Part shown: in pieces, positions 1-8,969 of the stretch
Position numbering within the stretch: the first letter of the stretch is position 1
Layout: the number at the start of each line of letters is the position of its first letter
Assembly: GCF_003008515.1 (NCBI RefSeq)
Contig: NZ_CP027668.1
Coordinates: 1,170,001 to 1,234,000 of the forward strand
Origin: Phreatobacter cathodiphilus
Lineage (GTDB): Bacteria; Pseudomonadota; Alphaproteobacteria; Rhizobiales; Phreatobacteraceae
Reading direction: 5' to 3'
DNA: 64,000 nt
The notes under the pieces: generated by a model
What the model was told of the DNA's origin: nothing
The model's database searches: none
Seen by the model: only the letters and a program-made list of their open reading frames with translations
Position numbers and translations under genes: made by a program

Positions 1-1
1 G

Positions 2-814
2 CGCGACGAGGGGCGCAACCTCGGCCTCGGCAGCTATGCCGAGAAGATCGGCCGCGACGCCAGCGGCCGGCCGACGGTGGCCGATCCCGCGACGCGCCAG
101 GAAATCCTCGCTCTGCGCGACGACCCTTCCGTCGCCGCGCTGATGGCGGGGGCCTTCACCAACCGCAACGCCGCCGATCTGCGCGCCGCCACCGGCCGCG
201 ACCCGACCGAGGGCGAGCTCTACATGGCCCATTTCCTCGGCTCCGGCGGGGCGGCGCGGCTCATCAACTCCAACCAGACCAATCCGCAGGCCAGCGCCGC
301 GCTGCTCTTCCCCGACGCCGCCGGCGCCAACCGTCGAATCTTCTTCGACCAGGGCCGGCCGCGCACCGTCGCCGAGGTCTATCAGGTCCTCGCCTCGGGC
401 CAGTCCTCCACCGTCGCCGGCGCGCCGGCCGCGACCTCCGCCGGGCAGACGACGCTCGCCGCCGCCACCAGCGCCCAGGAGCAGGCGAGTTCGTGGTCTG
501 CCGTGCCGCGCATCAACGCCGACCCCGGCCGGCCCTTCCACTCGCTGTTCTCCGGCAATGGCGGCGGGCCGATCAATGCCTTCGTGGCCGCCACCTGGAC
601 CTCGCTCGGTCGCGATGTGGCGACCGCCTCGCGCCCCGTCAACATGGCCGCCGTCATGACCCCGGCCGCATCGGGCGGCAGCGCCGGCGGCCAGATCGGC
701 ACCGCAACCGGTTCCGCCGTCGGCGGGCCCTTCATTCCGGTCCAGGTCCAGCAGGCGCGCCGCGGCCAGCCGCTCGACCTGTCGAGCTTCCTGCGTCCGG
801 ACACGCGCCGCTGA
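2..814 (+). CDS. Transglycosylase SLT-type protein, C-terminal part (truncated by window edge)
   Basis: The reading frame is open from the left edge, so the start and presumably the catalytic lysozyme-like domain lie outside the window; 270 residues are visible. The first ~110 visible residues (SYAEKIGRDASGRP, then ADPATRQEILALRDDP and GELYMAHFLGSGGAARL) match the C-terminal half of the transglycosylase SLT domain found in alphaproteobacterial peptidoglycan hydrolases. The rest is Ala/Ser/Pro-rich linker and tail without a recognised domain. An internal GTG at 77 could be read as a start but would cut the conserved domain. Such enzymes cleave murein glycan strands in the periplasm, often for flagellar or secretion assembly; which role applies here cannot be seen. 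Confidence 0.7.
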   Translation, partial: RDEGRNLGLGSYAEKIGRDASGRPTVADPATRQEILALRDDPSVAALMAGAFTNRNAADLRAATGRDPTEGELYMAHFLGSGGAARLINSNQTNPQASAALLFPDAAGANRRIFFDQGRPRTVAEVYQVLASGQSSTVAGAPAATSAGQTTLAAATSAQEQASSWSAVPRINADPGRPFHSLFSGNGGGPINAFVAATWTSLGRDVATASRPVNMAAVMTPAASGGSAGGQIGTATGSAVGGPFIPVQVQQARRGQPLDLSSFLRPDTRR

Positions 815-835
815 GGCGGGGGCCGCAATAAAAAA

Positions 836-869
836 CGCTTAACGTCCATGGTGAACGCTTTGTTAAGCG
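836..869. promoter_or_regulatory. Inverted repeat with a CtrA-like half-site pair upstream of the DUF2336 gene
   Basis: CGCTTAAC at 836-843 is repeated in inverted form as GTTAAGCG at 862-869. Inside it lies TGAA-N7-TTAA (852-866), seven of eight positions of the alphaproteobacterial CtrA consensus TTAA-N7-TTAA. It sits about 75 bp before the DUF2336 start, in a promoter position. CtrA binding is inferred from the pattern only. Confidence 0.35.
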
Positions 870-944
870 CGCCGCCGGTAAGCTGGTCTCCGTGAGCGAA
901 AGCTCTCGTCGTTCCAGTCCTTTGCCTCGGTTCAGGCGCATCCG

Positions 945-2135
945 ATGATCGTTCGTCACTTCCTGCGTTGGATCCAGACGGCCGCTGCCGGCGACCGGGC
1001 GGATGCCACCTCGGCCCTCGCCCGCGCCTATCTCCATTCCGATCTCGCGGGTGAGGATCGGGCCGCTGCCGAGGCGGCGATGATCACGCTGATGGACGAT
1101 CCCTCGCCGCTGGTGCGGCGGGCTCTCGCCGATGCCCTCGCCACCTCCGAGGAGGCGCCGCACACGGTCGTCGTCGGCCTGCTGCAGGACCAGCCAGAGA
1201 TCGCCGCCATCATCGCCCGCCATTCGCCGCTGCTGTTCGACGCTGAACTGGTCGACCTCGTCGGCGGCGGCGATCCGCAGGTGCAATATGCCGTCTCCCG
1301 CCGCGACCACGTGCCCGCGCCGGTGGCAGCCGCCATCGCCGAGGTCGGCTGCCTCGAGGCCTGCCTCGCCGTCGTCTCCCTCGACACGGCCGACGTGCCC
1401 GCCTTCTCGATCGACCGCATCATCGAGCGCTTCGGCGAGGATCCGGACATCCGCGAGGCGCTCTTCGCCCGCGACGACCTGTCGCCCGGCGCCCGTCAGG
1501 CCTTGGTGGTCAAGCTGTCCTCGGCGCTCTCGGCCTTCGTCGCCGGCCGTGCCTGGCTGCCGGAGGACCGTGCGAAGCGCGTCGCCCGCGAGGCCTCCGA
1601 CAAGGCCACCGTCGCCATCGCCGCCGCCTGCCGCGGCGAGGGGCTGAGCCCGCTGGTGCGCCACCTGCGCCAGTCCGGCCAGCTCTCCACCGGCCTGGTC
1701 CTCCGGGCCCTGCTGTCCGGCAACGTCCGCCTGTTCGAGGAGGCGCTCGCCGAACTCGCCGGTCTGACCCTGCGCCAGGCCTCCGGCCTCGTTCACGACC
1801 GCCGCGGTGCCGGCTTCCGCGCCCTCTACGACCGGGCGGGCCTGCCCGCCTCCACCTGGCAGGCCTTCCGCGCCGCCCTCGACGCGTGGCACGAAGACGG
1901 TGGCGGCAGCCAGCGTGGCGGCCATGCCCAGTTGCGCCGCCGCATGGTCGAGCGTGTTCTCACCGCCTATGCGCCTCTCGCCGATGGCGAGCTCGACCAG
2001 CTCCTCGCCCAGCTCCGCCGCTTCGCCGCCGAGGCGGCCCGCGACGAGGCCCGCGCCTTCACCCGCGACCTCATCGCCGGCAACGAGGCGCTGGACGACG
2101 AGCAGGTGGATTTCCCCATGGTGGCCGCGGCCTGA
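945..2135 (+). CDS. DUF2336 domain-containing protein
   Basis: A 396-residue cytoplasmic protein with the DUF2336 signature. The N-terminal half is a HEAT-like alpha-helical array (MDDPSPLVRRALADAL, then DPQVQYAVSRR) and the C-terminal half is another helical region. No signal peptide or membrane segment is visible. DUF2336 proteins are common in Rhizobiales and Rhodospirillales and are often encoded near chemotaxis or cell-cycle signalling genes, but no biochemical activity is established to my knowledge. The convergent neighbours are an Hpt and a receiver protein, so a role in the same signalling circuit is plausible but inferred. The ATG start is preceded by a promoter-like TTAAC-rich region. 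Confidence 0.8.
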   Translation: MIVRHFLRWIQTAAAGDRADATSALARAYLHSDLAGEDRAAAEAAMITLMDDPSPLVRRALADALATSEEAPHTVVVGLLQDQPEIAAIIARHSPLLFDAELVDLVGGGDPQVQYAVSRRDHVPAPVAAAIAEVGCLEACLAVVSLDTADVPAFSIDRIIERFGEDPDIREALFARDDLSPGARQALVVKLSSALSAFVAGRAWLPEDRAKRVAREASDKATVAIAAACRGEGLSPLVRHLRQSGQLSTGLVLRALLSGNVRLFEEALAELAGLTLRQASGLVHDRRGAGFRALYDRAGLPASTWQAFRAALDAWHEDGGGSQRGGHAQLRRRMVERVLTAYAPLADGELDQLLAQLRRFAAEAARDEARAFTRDLIAGNEALDDEQVDFPMVAAA

Positions 2136-2165
2136 GCCCGGATGCAGGTCCGGTCCTGAAAGGCC

Positions 2166-2759
2166 TCAGGGCGCGATCGACGGCGCGCCGTTGATGGTGA
2201 CGAGCATCTGCGTCGTCGCCTCGCCCAGCCGGTCCGACAGGGTGAGAGCCAGCGGATGGTCCGTGCCCTTGGCGCTCTCGCGCACGATGGCGCGGATGGC
2301 GTCCGCGTGCTGGATCACGAGGTCGGCCGGAACCTTGTCGTCGTCGGCGATGCCGTCGAGCAGGTGGCAGAGGCTCTCCGCCACGCGGGCGGCCAGCGGA
2401 TAGCCGAAGGTCGCCGCCTCGCCCTTGATGTCGTGGGAGGCGATGTAGATGTTGGCGCGCGTGCCCGCGGTGATGCCCTCGGCGGCCACCGCGTCGCGGG
2501 CGCGGGTGAGGCGCTCGACCTCCTTCGCCATCCAGTCGTCGAACTCGGAGGAGAGGTCGGCCAGCGCGGCTTCCGCGCGCTCGATCGCCTCCATGTCGAA
2601 GCCGAACTCGTCGACCTTGATCTTGGCCTTCTTGCCGTAGCCCTTCAGGTTGCGCTTCGGGGTGACGACCTCGTGGTCGGCGAAGGCGGAGACGGAGGCT
2701 TCGTCCAGGCCGCCCTTGGAGCCGATGCGCGAGGGGCTCTTCACAGGTGTCTTCGTCAT
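2166..2759 (-). CDS. Hpt-domain phosphotransfer protein
   Basis: A 197-residue protein with a Lys-rich N-terminus (about 1-50) and a four-helix Hpt-like domain (about 60-190). The motif IASHDIKGEAATFG contains the likely phosphorylated histidine His109, in the HDxKG context typical of Hpt modules. Such proteins carry phosphoryl groups between hybrid kinases and response regulators. It lies 10 bp downstream of, and on the same strand as, a CheY-like receiver gene, so the two are probably co-transcribed and may be partners. No kinase is encoded in the window, so the upstream donor is unknown. Confidence 0.8.
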   Translation of the reverse strand: MTKTPVKSPSRIGSKGGLDEASVSAFADHEVVTPKRNLKGYGKKAKIKVDEFGFDMEAIERAEAALADLSSEFDDWMAKEVERLTRARDAVAAEGITAGTRANIYIASHDIKGEAATFGYPLAARVAESLCHLLDGIADDDKVPADLVIQHADAIRAIVRESAKGTDHPLALTLSDRLGEATTQMLVTINGAPSIAP

Positions 2760-2769
2760 GCCGCTCCCC

Positions 2770-3327
2770 TCACATCGTGCTCTTGGTCTTGTCCAGCAGC
2801 GGCTGGACCTTGATCATCTCGGCCTTCTCGCCCTTGCGGCGCTCGGGACCCACATAGCTCGAACCGTGGTTGCGGCGGCGGTCCGGGCCGAAAAAAGTTT
2901 TGGTCTTGATGAACGGTCTCGGATTGACCACCACGTTGAGGATGCGCTGGTAGAGCGCCTTGGCCGAGATCGGCTTGGCGAGGAACTCGGTGACCCCGGC
3001 GTCGCGGGATTCCAGCACGCGCTTCTTCTCCGAATGGCCGGTCAGCATGATGATCGCCACATAGGGGTTCGCATTGGCCCCGGGCTGGCGGATCATGCTG
3101 GTGAGCTCCAGCCCGTCGAAGATGGGCATGGACCAGTCGGTGATGACGATGTCGGGCATGTAGTGGGTGAAGGCCTCGAGGCCGGCCGCCCCGTCCTCCG
3201 CCTCGTAGACCTCGCGGGCGCCGAAGCCGTGCAGCAGGGTCCGGACGATCCGGCGCATGTGCGCGTTGTCGTCGATCACCAGGAATCGCAGCCGGTTGAA
3301 GTCGATGCGGATCATCGCCCGCAACAT
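2770..3327 (-). CDS. CheY-like response regulator (receiver domain plus basic tail)
   Basis: A 185-residue protein. The receiver domain spans about residues 12-130: acidic pair Asp19/Asp20, phospho-acceptor Asp64 in VITDWSMP, Thr96 in IMLTGH, and Lys118 in FLAKPIS. All key receiver residues are present. A 55-residue tail follows, rich in Arg/Lys (FGPDRRR, GPERRKGEK), with no DNA-binding domain, so output is probably through protein contact. A second in-frame ATG at 3315 would give a start four residues later; neither has a convincing Shine-Dalgarno sequence. It is the first gene of a two-gene operon with the Hpt protein. Confidence 0.85.
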   Translation of the reverse strand: MLRAMIRIDFNRLRFLVIDDNAHMRRIVRTLLHGFGAREVYEAEDGAAGLEAFTHYMPDIVITDWSMPIFDGLELTSMIRQPGANANPYVAIIMLTGHSEKKRVLESRDAGVTEFLAKPISAKALYQRILNVVVNPRPFIKTKTFFGPDRRRNHGSSYVGPERRKGEKAEMIKVQPLLDKTKSTM

Positions 3328-3340
3328 TAGCGGACGGGCG

Positions 3341-3355
3341 TTAGCGCTCCGTTAA
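3341..3355 (-). promoter_or_regulatory. CtrA-like site upstream of the receiver/Hpt operon
   Basis: TTAG-N7-TTAA on the plus strand (TTAA-N7-CTAA on the coding strand) lies 14-28 bp before the receiver start codon. It matches seven of eight positions of the CtrA consensus. A comparable site precedes the DUF2336 gene. Binding is inferred from pattern alone. Confidence 0.3.
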
Positions 3356-3374
3356 GGCTGATGACCCTTCAGGT

Positions 3375-4157
3375 TCAGGCGCCGAATTGCTCGCGCAGGA
3401 TGCGCTCGTCCAGCGAATGGCCGGGATCGTGCATGAGGATCATCGAGCGGGTGTGGTCCATGGCGACCGAGACGGTGGCGACGTCGCGCACCTCGTGGTG
3501 GTCGGCGGTGGCGCTGACCGGGCGCTTGGCCGATTCCAGCACCTCGATCGTCATCGCCACCCGGTCGGGCAGCAGCGCCCCGCGCCAGCGCCGCGGCCGG
3601 AAGGGCGAGATGGGGGTGAGGGCGAGGAGGGTCGCGTTGAGCGGCAGGATCGGCCCGTTGGCCGAAAGGTTGTAGGCGGTCGAGCCGGCAGGGGTGGCGA
3701 TCAGCACGCCGTCGGCGATGAGCTCGTCCATGCGCGGGTGCCCGTCGACGCTGATCCGCAGCTTCGCCACCTGCGAGGTCTGGCGCAGCAGCGACACCTC
3801 GTTGATGGCGAGGGCATCCTGCCGCTCGCCGTGGATGTCCACCGTCGTCATCAGCAGCGGATGGATGACCGAGCGCTCGGAGTTCCAGATGCGTTCGACG
3901 AGGGCCTCCTCGGCATATTCGTTCATCAGGAACCCGACGGAGCCGCGGTTCATTCCATAGATCGGCTTGCCGCTGGAGATGTACTTGTGCAGCGTCTGCA
4001 GCATCAGGCCGTCGCCGCCGAGAGCCACGACCACCTCCGCCTCGTCGCCCGGCACCTGGCCGTAGCGGGCGGTGAGGCGCTTCCAGGCCTCCTGTGCCTC
4101 CGGCGCCGGCGAGGCGACGAAGGCGATCTTCTTCGGGTCGGGTCGATGATCCGGCAT
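3375..4157 (-). CDS. nadK: NAD kinase
   Basis: ATP-dependent phosphorylation of NAD to NADP in the cytosol. The protein is 260 residues, the usual size for alphaproteobacterial NadK. The family hallmark GGDG is at 47-50 ([11 protein letters not shown]), followed by the NE motif in AINEVSLL and the glycine/serine-rich substrate loop [14 protein letters not shown]. The ATG at 4157 is divergent from cutA, whose start lies about 30 bp away, so both probably share a short promoter region. No anomaly is seen. Confidence 0.95.
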   Translation of the reverse strand: MPDHRPDPKKIAFVASPAPEAQEAWKRLTARYGQVPGDEAEVVVALGGDGLMLQTLHKYISSGKPIYGMNRGSVGFLMNEYAEEALVERIWNSERSVIHPLLMTTVDIHGERQDALAINEVSLLRQTSQVAKLRISVDGHPRMDELIADGVLIATPAGSTAYNLSANGPILPLNATLLALTPISPFRPRRWRGALLPDRVAMTIEVLESAKRPVSATADHHEVRDVATVSVAMDHTRSMILMHDPGHSLDERILREQFGA

Positions 4158-4185
4158 GGCGGGCGACCGATCGGAACAGGGACAA

Positions 4186-4524
4186 ATGATGACGCGGACC
4201 GAAGCGCCGGACGACGTGGTTCTGGTCTATACGACGGCGGCGAGCCTTGTCGAGGCGGAGACCATCGGCGCCGATCTGGTCGAGCGGCGGCTGGCGGCCT
4301 GCGTCAACATCCTGCCCCACATGCGCTCGCTCTACCGCTGGAATGGCGTGGTGGAGCGCGCCGACGAGGTGGTGATGATCGTCAAGACGGTGCGCCGGCT
4401 GGTCGAACCGGCGCGCCAGCGCTTTCGCGAGGCCCATTCCTACGACACCCCGGCCTTACTGGTGATCGAGGCGCCCGGCGGCGACCCCGATTACATCGCC
4501 TGGCTGAGGGCGGAGACGGCCTGA
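4186..4524 (+). CDS. cutA: Divalent-cation tolerance protein CutA
   Basis: A 112-residue CutA1-family protein. The conserved core is visible as [39 protein letters not shown] and the closing IAWL. CutA forms very stable trimers; a link to copper tolerance is known in E. coli but its biochemical role remains unclear. An ATG at 4156 exists in frame but would overlap the nadK start; I chose 4186 because it gives the usual family N-terminus and has AACAGGGAC just upstream. The gene ends 4 bp from the convergent SDR gene. Confidence 0.92.
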   Translation: MMTRTEAPDDVVLVYTTAASLVEAETIGADLVERRLAACVNILPHMRSLYRWNGVVERADEVVMIVKTVRRLVEPARQRFREAHSYDTPALLVIEAPGGDPDYIAWLRAETA

Positions 4525-4528
4525 AGCC

Positions 4529-5275
4529 TCAGCCGCGGCCAACGAAGGGCATGTCGTTGGCCATCACCGTCATGGTGAGGATGTTCACGTCCAGGGGCAG
4601 GTTGGCGATGTGGACGACGGCCTCGGCCACATGGCGCACGTCCATGCGCGGCTCGACCTTCACCGAGAAATCCGCCTGCAGCACGCCGTTGGTCATGCGC
4701 TCGGTCATTTCGGTCGCGGCATTGCCGACGTCGATCTGCGAGCAGGAGATGCGGTCGGCGCGCCCGTCCAGCGAGATCGCCTTGGTGAGGCCGAGCACCG
4801 CGTGCTTGGTGGCGGTGTAAGGGGCCGAATAGGGCCGCGGCGCATAGGCGGAGATGGAGCCGTTGTTGATGATGCGACCGCCCTTGGGGTCCTGGGCGCG
4901 CATCATCGCCATAGCGGCGCGGGCGCAGAGGAAGGAGCCCGTCAGGTTGACGTCCACCACCTGCTTCCACTGGGCGACGGAGAGCTGGTCCATCGGAATG
5001 GCGGGCGCGCCCATGCCGGCATTGTTGAACAGCACGTCGAGGCGGCCGAAGCGCTCCTTCACCGTCTGGAACAGGGCGGCGACGGAGTTCTCGTCCGACA
5101 CGTCGGTCGGCACGGCGATGACCGTGGCGCCTGCGGCCATGGCCACCGTCTTCTCCAGCTCGTCCTTGCGCCGTCCGGCGACCGCCACCGCATAGCCCGC
5201 CTTGGCGAGGCCGAGGGCCGAGGCCCGGCCGATGCCCGATCCCGCGCCCGTGACGATTGCGATCCGCTGCGACAT
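4529..5275 (-). CDS. SDR-family oxidoreductase
   Basis: A classical short-chain dehydrogenase/reductase of 248 residues: cofactor motif TGAGSGIG (9-16), NNAG (84-87), catalytic Ser near 140-142, and Tyr153-x3-Lys157 in PYTATKHAV. The Rossmann fold uses NAD(P)H; the Arg-Arg pair after beta-2 (AGRRKDEL) suggests NADPH preference by analogy with the family. The substrate cannot be deduced. It is a single gene, convergent with cutA, with a GC-rich hairpin and the TonB receptor gene upstream. Confidence 0.85.
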   Translation of the reverse strand: MSQRIAIVTGAGSGIGRASALGLAKAGYAVAVAGRRKDELEKTVAMAAGATVIAVPTDVSDENSVAALFQTVKERFGRLDVLFNNAGMGAPAIPMDQLSVAQWKQVVDVNLTGSFLCARAAMAMMRAQDPKGGRIINNGSISAYAPRPYSAPYTATKHAVLGLTKAISLDGRADRISCSQIDVGNAATEMTERMTNGVLQADFSVKVEPRMDVRHVAEAVVHIANLPLDVNILTMTVMANDMPFVGRG

Positions 5276-5336
5276 GTCTTCCTCCCGGTCCGGCGGGCGC
5301 TGCGGCCCGCTCTTGAGGCCCGGAGACTGGCCGAAA

Positions 5337-5364
5337 GCCGCGCCCCTGTCGACGGGGGCGCGGC
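5337..5364 (-). terminator. GC-rich hairpin after the TonB receptor gene
   Basis: GCCGCGCCCC (5337-5346) pairs perfectly with GGGGCGCGGC (5355-5364) around an 8-nt loop, 31 bp past the receptor stop codon on the minus strand. A real T-tract is missing, so it may be a Rho-associated or weak intrinsic terminator. Confidence 0.45.
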
Positions 5365-5394
5365 AAGGCTGCGATGCGAAACGGTTGAAAAGCC

Positions 5395-7431
5395 CTATTC
5401 GCCGCCGAGCTTTACCCGCATGCCCGCGTAAACAGCGGCACCCGGCCCCTGGTAGCCGTAGACCTCCTGGTAACGCTGGCCGAAGACGTTCTCGCCGCGC
5501 ACATAGACGGTCGCGGCCTTCGTCAGGTCGTGGGAGATCTGCGCGCCCACCAGCGTATAGGCGCCGAGGCGGACATCGGTCGTGCCGAACGGCCCGAAGA
5601 AGGAATCGCGCATATTGCCGTTGTGGGCGAGGGTCAGCGTGATCTTCGTCTTGTCGTCCGGCAGGGTTGCCACCGCCGAGAGGCTCGCCGCGTGGCGCGG
5701 CCGGCGCAGCGCCTCCTTGGCGACATAGGTGAGGCCGACGAGTTCCGCCGAGCGGCTGTCCGTGTAGGTGTAGGAGCCGGTGATGGCGAGCCAGTCCGTC
5801 GGCCGTGCCGTCACCGACACCTCGACGCCCTGGCGGGTGGTCTCGAAGGGCAGGTTGATCGCAGTGCCGTTCGACTGGACGATGGCGTCCCGCACGCTGG
5901 CGCGGAAATAGGTCACGTCGGTGACGAGCCTGCCGCCGAGCCAGCGCTGCTCGATGCCGGCGTCCCAGCCGATGGAATGTTCGGGCCGGAGCGTCGGGTT
6001 GCCGGTGAAGTTGGCGAGGAATCCGAAGAGCTCGAAGAAGGTCGGATTGGTGACGCCCTTGCCGACCGAGGCGTGCAGCCGCGTGCCGGTCGACAAGGTC
6101 TGCGCGGCGGTCGCCCGCCAGGTCAGGGCATTGCGGAAGGTCGAGTTCCAGTCCTGCCGCAGCGCCGCCGACAGGGAGAGGCCGGTCGGCAGGGCGACGA
6201 GATATTCGCCGTAGAGGCCCTTCCGCTCACGGGAGCGGCCGGCGGTGGCGTAGCTGTCGTTGACATAGGGGCCGAAGAAGCCGTCGCTCTCGTAATAGTA
6301 GCGGAAATGCTCGCGGCTCGCGTCGGCGCCGCCGACGATCGTGTGGCGCGCGCCGAGGAGGCCGGGGGTCTCGAACGTATAGGCGGTGCGGTAGTCGGCG
6401 CGGGTGCGCTGGGTGCGCGACCAGAAGCCCTGCGACTCGAGGAAGCCGAAGGCCGAGACATAGCTGTCGCGGGCATTGGTGGACTGCTGCGAGGCGTCCG
6501 CCGAGAAACGGTGCGTCCAGGCGCCGTCGAGCAGCTTCAGGTTGGCGACGAAGCGGCCCTGCAGGTCGTTGGCGGTGTTGCGGCCGCTACCGTCCGAGAG
6601 GAAGCCGTAGGCCGGATCGGTCACGAATCCGGGTCCATAGGCGGTGTTCCCCGGATTGTAGAACCCGCCGCGGCTGACCATGCGGACGACACCCTCGACG
6701 TTGAACCAGTCGGTCAGGTCGGCGCCGATCTTGGCGGTGAAGGCGCCCATGTCCGAGCCGTTGGGCCGGGTGGTGCCCGGCGCCACGACGAAACCGCCGG
6801 ACCTCAGGCCCGAGACCGACAGCGAACCGTAGAACGGCCCCTGCGCGCCGCGCACCAGCGCAGAGCCCTGCACCGTGCCGAAGGAGCCGCCCTCGATCCG
6901 CGCCGAGACCTCGGGCTTGGCGAGGCCACGGCCCGACTTGGTGGTGATGGAAATGACGCCGGCTTGGGCGTTCGGCCCCCAGATGCCGGACTGCGGGCCA
7001 CGGATCACCTCGATCCGGGCGATGTTGTCGACCGGCACGTTGGCGAGGTCGGCGTCGCCGGAATTGACGTCGTTGATGGGAATGCCGTCGACGACGACCA
7101 GAACCTGGTTGGATTCGGCGCCGCGCACGCGGGTCTGCGTGAGCCCGCCGCGCCCGCCGGACTGGTTGACGGCGACACCGGGGACGAGGCGCAGCACGTC
7201 CGGCACCGAGGCGGCGCCCTGACTGGCGATGTCCTCGGCGGTGATCACCGTGACGGATGCGCCGACGCGCGGGGCCTCCAGCGGCACGTTGCTGGCGCCG
7301 AAGACGGTGATCTCCGGCAGTTCGCGTGGCGGCTGCTGGGCGAGGACGGGCGTCACGGCGAGGGCCGCCCCGGCGAGGAGGCCGGCGCGAAGACGGCGTT
7401 GGAAGGACGGGGAGGAAGATGGGAACGACAT
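5395..7431 (-). CDS. btuB: TonB-dependent outer-membrane receptor, probably for cobalamin (BtuB-like)
   Basis: A 678-residue TonB-dependent receptor. A signal peptide ([15 protein letters not shown]) is followed by a TonB-box-like segment ([10 protein letters not shown]), a plug domain with [34 protein letters not shown] and IEVIRGPQS, and a beta-barrel ending in aromatic-containing strands. Receptors of this size that lie behind a cobalamin riboswitch are usually vitamin B12 or cobinamide receptors, and such a riboswitch lies in the 5' leader here. I chose the ATG at 7431, which puts the signal peptide at the N-terminus; an upstream start at 7503 would add 24 charged residues. No btuFCD genes are adjacent. 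Confidence 0.88.
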   Translation of the reverse strand: MSFPSSSPSFQRRLRAGLLAGAALAVTPVLAQQPPRELPEITVFGASNVPLEAPRVGASVTVITAEDIASQGAASVPDVLRLVPGVAVNQSGGRGGLTQTRVRGAESNQVLVVVDGIPINDVNSGDADLANVPVDNIARIEVIRGPQSGIWGPNAQAGVISITTKSGRGLAKPEVSARIEGGSFGTVQGSALVRGAQGPFYGSLSVSGLRSGGFVVAPGTTRPNGSDMGAFTAKIGADLTDWFNVEGVVRMVSRGGFYNPGNTAYGPGFVTDPAYGFLSDGSGRNTANDLQGRFVANLKLLDGAWTHRFSADASQQSTNARDSYVSAFGFLESQGFWSRTQRTRADYRTAYTFETPGLLGARHTIVGGADASREHFRYYYESDGFFGPYVNDSYATAGRSRERKGLYGEYLVALPTGLSLSAALRQDWNSTFRNALTWRATAAQTLSTGTRLHASVGKGVTNPTFFELFGFLANFTGNPTLRPEHSIGWDAGIEQRWLGGRLVTDVTYFRASVRDAIVQSNGTAINLPFETTRQGVEVSVTARPTDWLAITGSYTYTDSRSAELVGLTYVAKEALRRPRHAASLSAVATLPDDKTKITLTLAHNGNMRDSFFGPFGTTDVRLGAYTLVGAQISHDLTKAATVYVRGENVFGQRYQEVYGYQGPGAAVYAGMRVKLGGE

Positions 7432-7577
7432 GGGCGGAACTCCGCTCGGGACCACACGGGGTCGCGGAGTGTCTCGCCGGGCGAGAGCAGGAATCCGCGA
7501 CATTCGGTGTCACGGATCAAGCGGAACGAACCGCTCCCGAACGCGCCATCCCGCACGCACGGACAGTGACGTCGCGG

Positions 7578-7742
7578 CGGCCGGTCTCCTGGCTTGCGGG
7601 TCGTCGCCCGGTCCCGCCTTCCCGAGGCCTTGTCGGCCTCAGTGGCATCTGGGGAAGGGCTCGCCGCTTACAGTTGCGGGGGCAGCTGCGGCTTTGCGGA
7701 GGGCTTGTGACGCCCGCCGCGCACCGCATTCCCGTGGCCGTC
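7578..7742 (-). promoter_or_regulatory. Cobalamin riboswitch
   Basis: Read on the minus strand, the leader contains the conserved B12-box elements in order: GGGAATGCGGTGCG near 7735, GCTGCCCCCGCAACTGTAAGCGG around 7665-7687 (B12-box core GCCCCCGCAACTGT), ATGCCACTG near 7640-7650, GGGAAGGCGGG near 7615-7625, and GCAAGCCAGGAGACCGG at 7581-7597. Order and spacing fit the adenosylcobalamin riboswitch family. The aptamer ends about 150 nt before the receptor start, leaving room for an expression platform. High B12 would be expected to turn the receptor off. The remainder of the 7432-7868 gap shows no gene. Confidence 0.93.
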
Positions 7743-7831
7743 CCTGGTGAGGGCGGCCGCCGTCGCGAGGCCTCATGAATGCGCCGCGTGCGACCGCCCT
7801 GTCAAGGAACGCGCGCCGGACGGGTGTGGAA

Positions 7832-7851
7832 GCCCGCCGTCACCGGCGGGC
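7832..7851 (-). terminator. Hairpin after the MBL-fold gene (candidate terminator)
   Basis: GCCCGCCG and CGGCGGGC form a perfect 8-bp stem with a TCAC loop, 18 bp past the stop of the MBL-fold gene. No T-tract follows on the minus strand, so termination is uncertain. It separates that gene from the riboswitch transcript. Confidence 0.4.
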
Positions 7852-7868
7852 CCCTTGGTGCCCTCGGC

Positions 7869-8849
7869 TCAGATCGCCGGGGTCCACTGCGCCGGGACGA
7901 GCTGGTAGCCGTTGCCCTCCTTGGCGATGAAGCCGTTGGAGGGGAAGGGCGCGTGGTAGAAGTGCACCCGGGTCTTCTCGCTCGCCGCCATGTCGAGCAG
8001 CCTGCGGCGGGTCGCGCGCGCGGCGTCCGCGTCCATGTCGAAGATCGCCGACCAGTCGGGATTGCGCACGAAGAGGGCGGGGTGGTTGGTCACGTCCGCC
8101 ATGTAGGTCAGCTTGGCATTGCCCGAGGCGATGACGAAGACCGTATGGCCCGGCGAATGGCCGAAGGCGGCCATGGAGGTGATGCCGTTGCCGACCTCCG
8201 TGCTGGGCTCGAAGCGCTTCACGTTGGCGGCGATCGGCCCGAAGACGCGGCGCACGTTCTGGAACGCGCCGCGCATGGCCTCGGGCGCGGCGTTCATCCG
8301 CTCGTCCGACATCCAGAACGCCCATTCCGGCGCCGGCACGGAAATCTCCGCATTGGGGAAGACCGCCGTGCCGTCACGCAGCCGGATGCCGTTGATGTGA
8401 TCGCCGTGGAAGTGGCTGATGACGACCGAGTCGACCTTGGCGGGGTCGAAGCCGGCGGCCTTGAAGTTCGTCATCCAGGTGCCCGAGGTCGGCGCGCCGA
8501 CATTGCCGTTGCCGGTGTCGAGCAGGACCACCTTGCCGCCGGTCTCGACCACCAGGGTGTTGAAGGGGATCGGCACCGCATTGGTCGGCAGGAAGGCCGC
8601 GCCCAGCGCCGCCTGGACGGCCGGCAGCTCGGCATTGCGGATGAAGCCCTCGACCGGGCGGGCGAAGAAGCCGTCGTTGATGGCGGTGACGGTGATGTCG
8701 CCGACCTTGTACTTGTAGAAGCCCGGCGCCTGAGCGGCAGCGGCCGCGGCCTGGGCGAAGAGCGGCGTCGTGGCGCCGGTCAGGAAGGCGGGCGCGGCGA
8801 GCGTTGCGGCGCCCGCGGCGAGGGCGGTGCGGCGGTCGATGGTGGTCAT
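7869..8849 (-). CDS. Exported metallo-beta-lactamase-fold hydrolase
   Basis: A 326-residue protein with a Tat-type signal (DRRTALAAGAATLAAPAFL, then cleavage near AQA). The MBL fold is shown by the metal-binding motif HFHGDH (146-151), a later His in FGHSPGHT, an Asp in YMADVTNH and a C-terminal His in HFYHAPFP. It resembles periplasmic MBL-fold proteins annotated in Alphaproteobacteria as N-acyl homoserine lactonase- or AttM/AiiB-like, or simply unknown; the substrate cannot be read from the sequence. It is monocistronic as far as seen. A perfect inverted repeat lies about 90 bp upstream. Confidence 0.85.
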   Translation of the reverse strand: MTTIDRRTALAAGAATLAAPAFLTGATTPLFAQAAAAAAQAPGFYKYKVGDITVTAINDGFFARPVEGFIRNAELPAVQAALGAAFLPTNAVPIPFNTLVVETGGKVVLLDTGNGNVGAPTSGTWMTNFKAAGFDPAKVDSVVISHFHGDHINGIRLRDGTAVFPNAEISVPAPEWAFWMSDERMNAAPEAMRGAFQNVRRVFGPIAANVKRFEPSTEVGNGITSMAAFGHSPGHTVFVIASGNAKLTYMADVTNHPALFVRNPDWSAIFDMDADAARATRRRLLDMAASEKTRVHFYHAPFPSNGFIAKEGNGYQLVPAQWTPAI

Positions 8850-8939
8850 GGGGTTCCTCCGGCAGCAGGACGCACGCGGCCATGGCAGCCGCCACGCGCA
8901 GGCGATTACATTGCCGGAATCCGGCCCCCGTCCAGCCTT

Positions 8940-8955
8940 GTCACATGAATGTGAC
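8940..8955. promoter_or_regulatory. Perfect palindrome GTCACAT-GA-ATGTGAC
   Basis: Two 7-bp arms separated by 2 bp lie between the stop of the DUF2778 gene (8970) and the MBL-fold gene start (8849). The tight spacer makes a stem-loop unlikely and suggests a dimeric repressor or activator site for the MBL-fold gene. The regulator is unknown. Confidence 0.4.
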
Positions 8956-8969
8956 CGCTGGTCGCAGGC

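Noticed and set aside
732-1925. 397-codon minus-strand frame opposite DUF2336
   Set aside because: Composition is Gly/Ala/Arg/Asp shadow of the plus-strand gene; no motif.
5530-7569. 679-codon plus-strand frame opposite the TonB receptor
   Set aside because: Antisense shadow that also runs into the riboswitch; residue composition typical of reverse-strand high-G+C frames.
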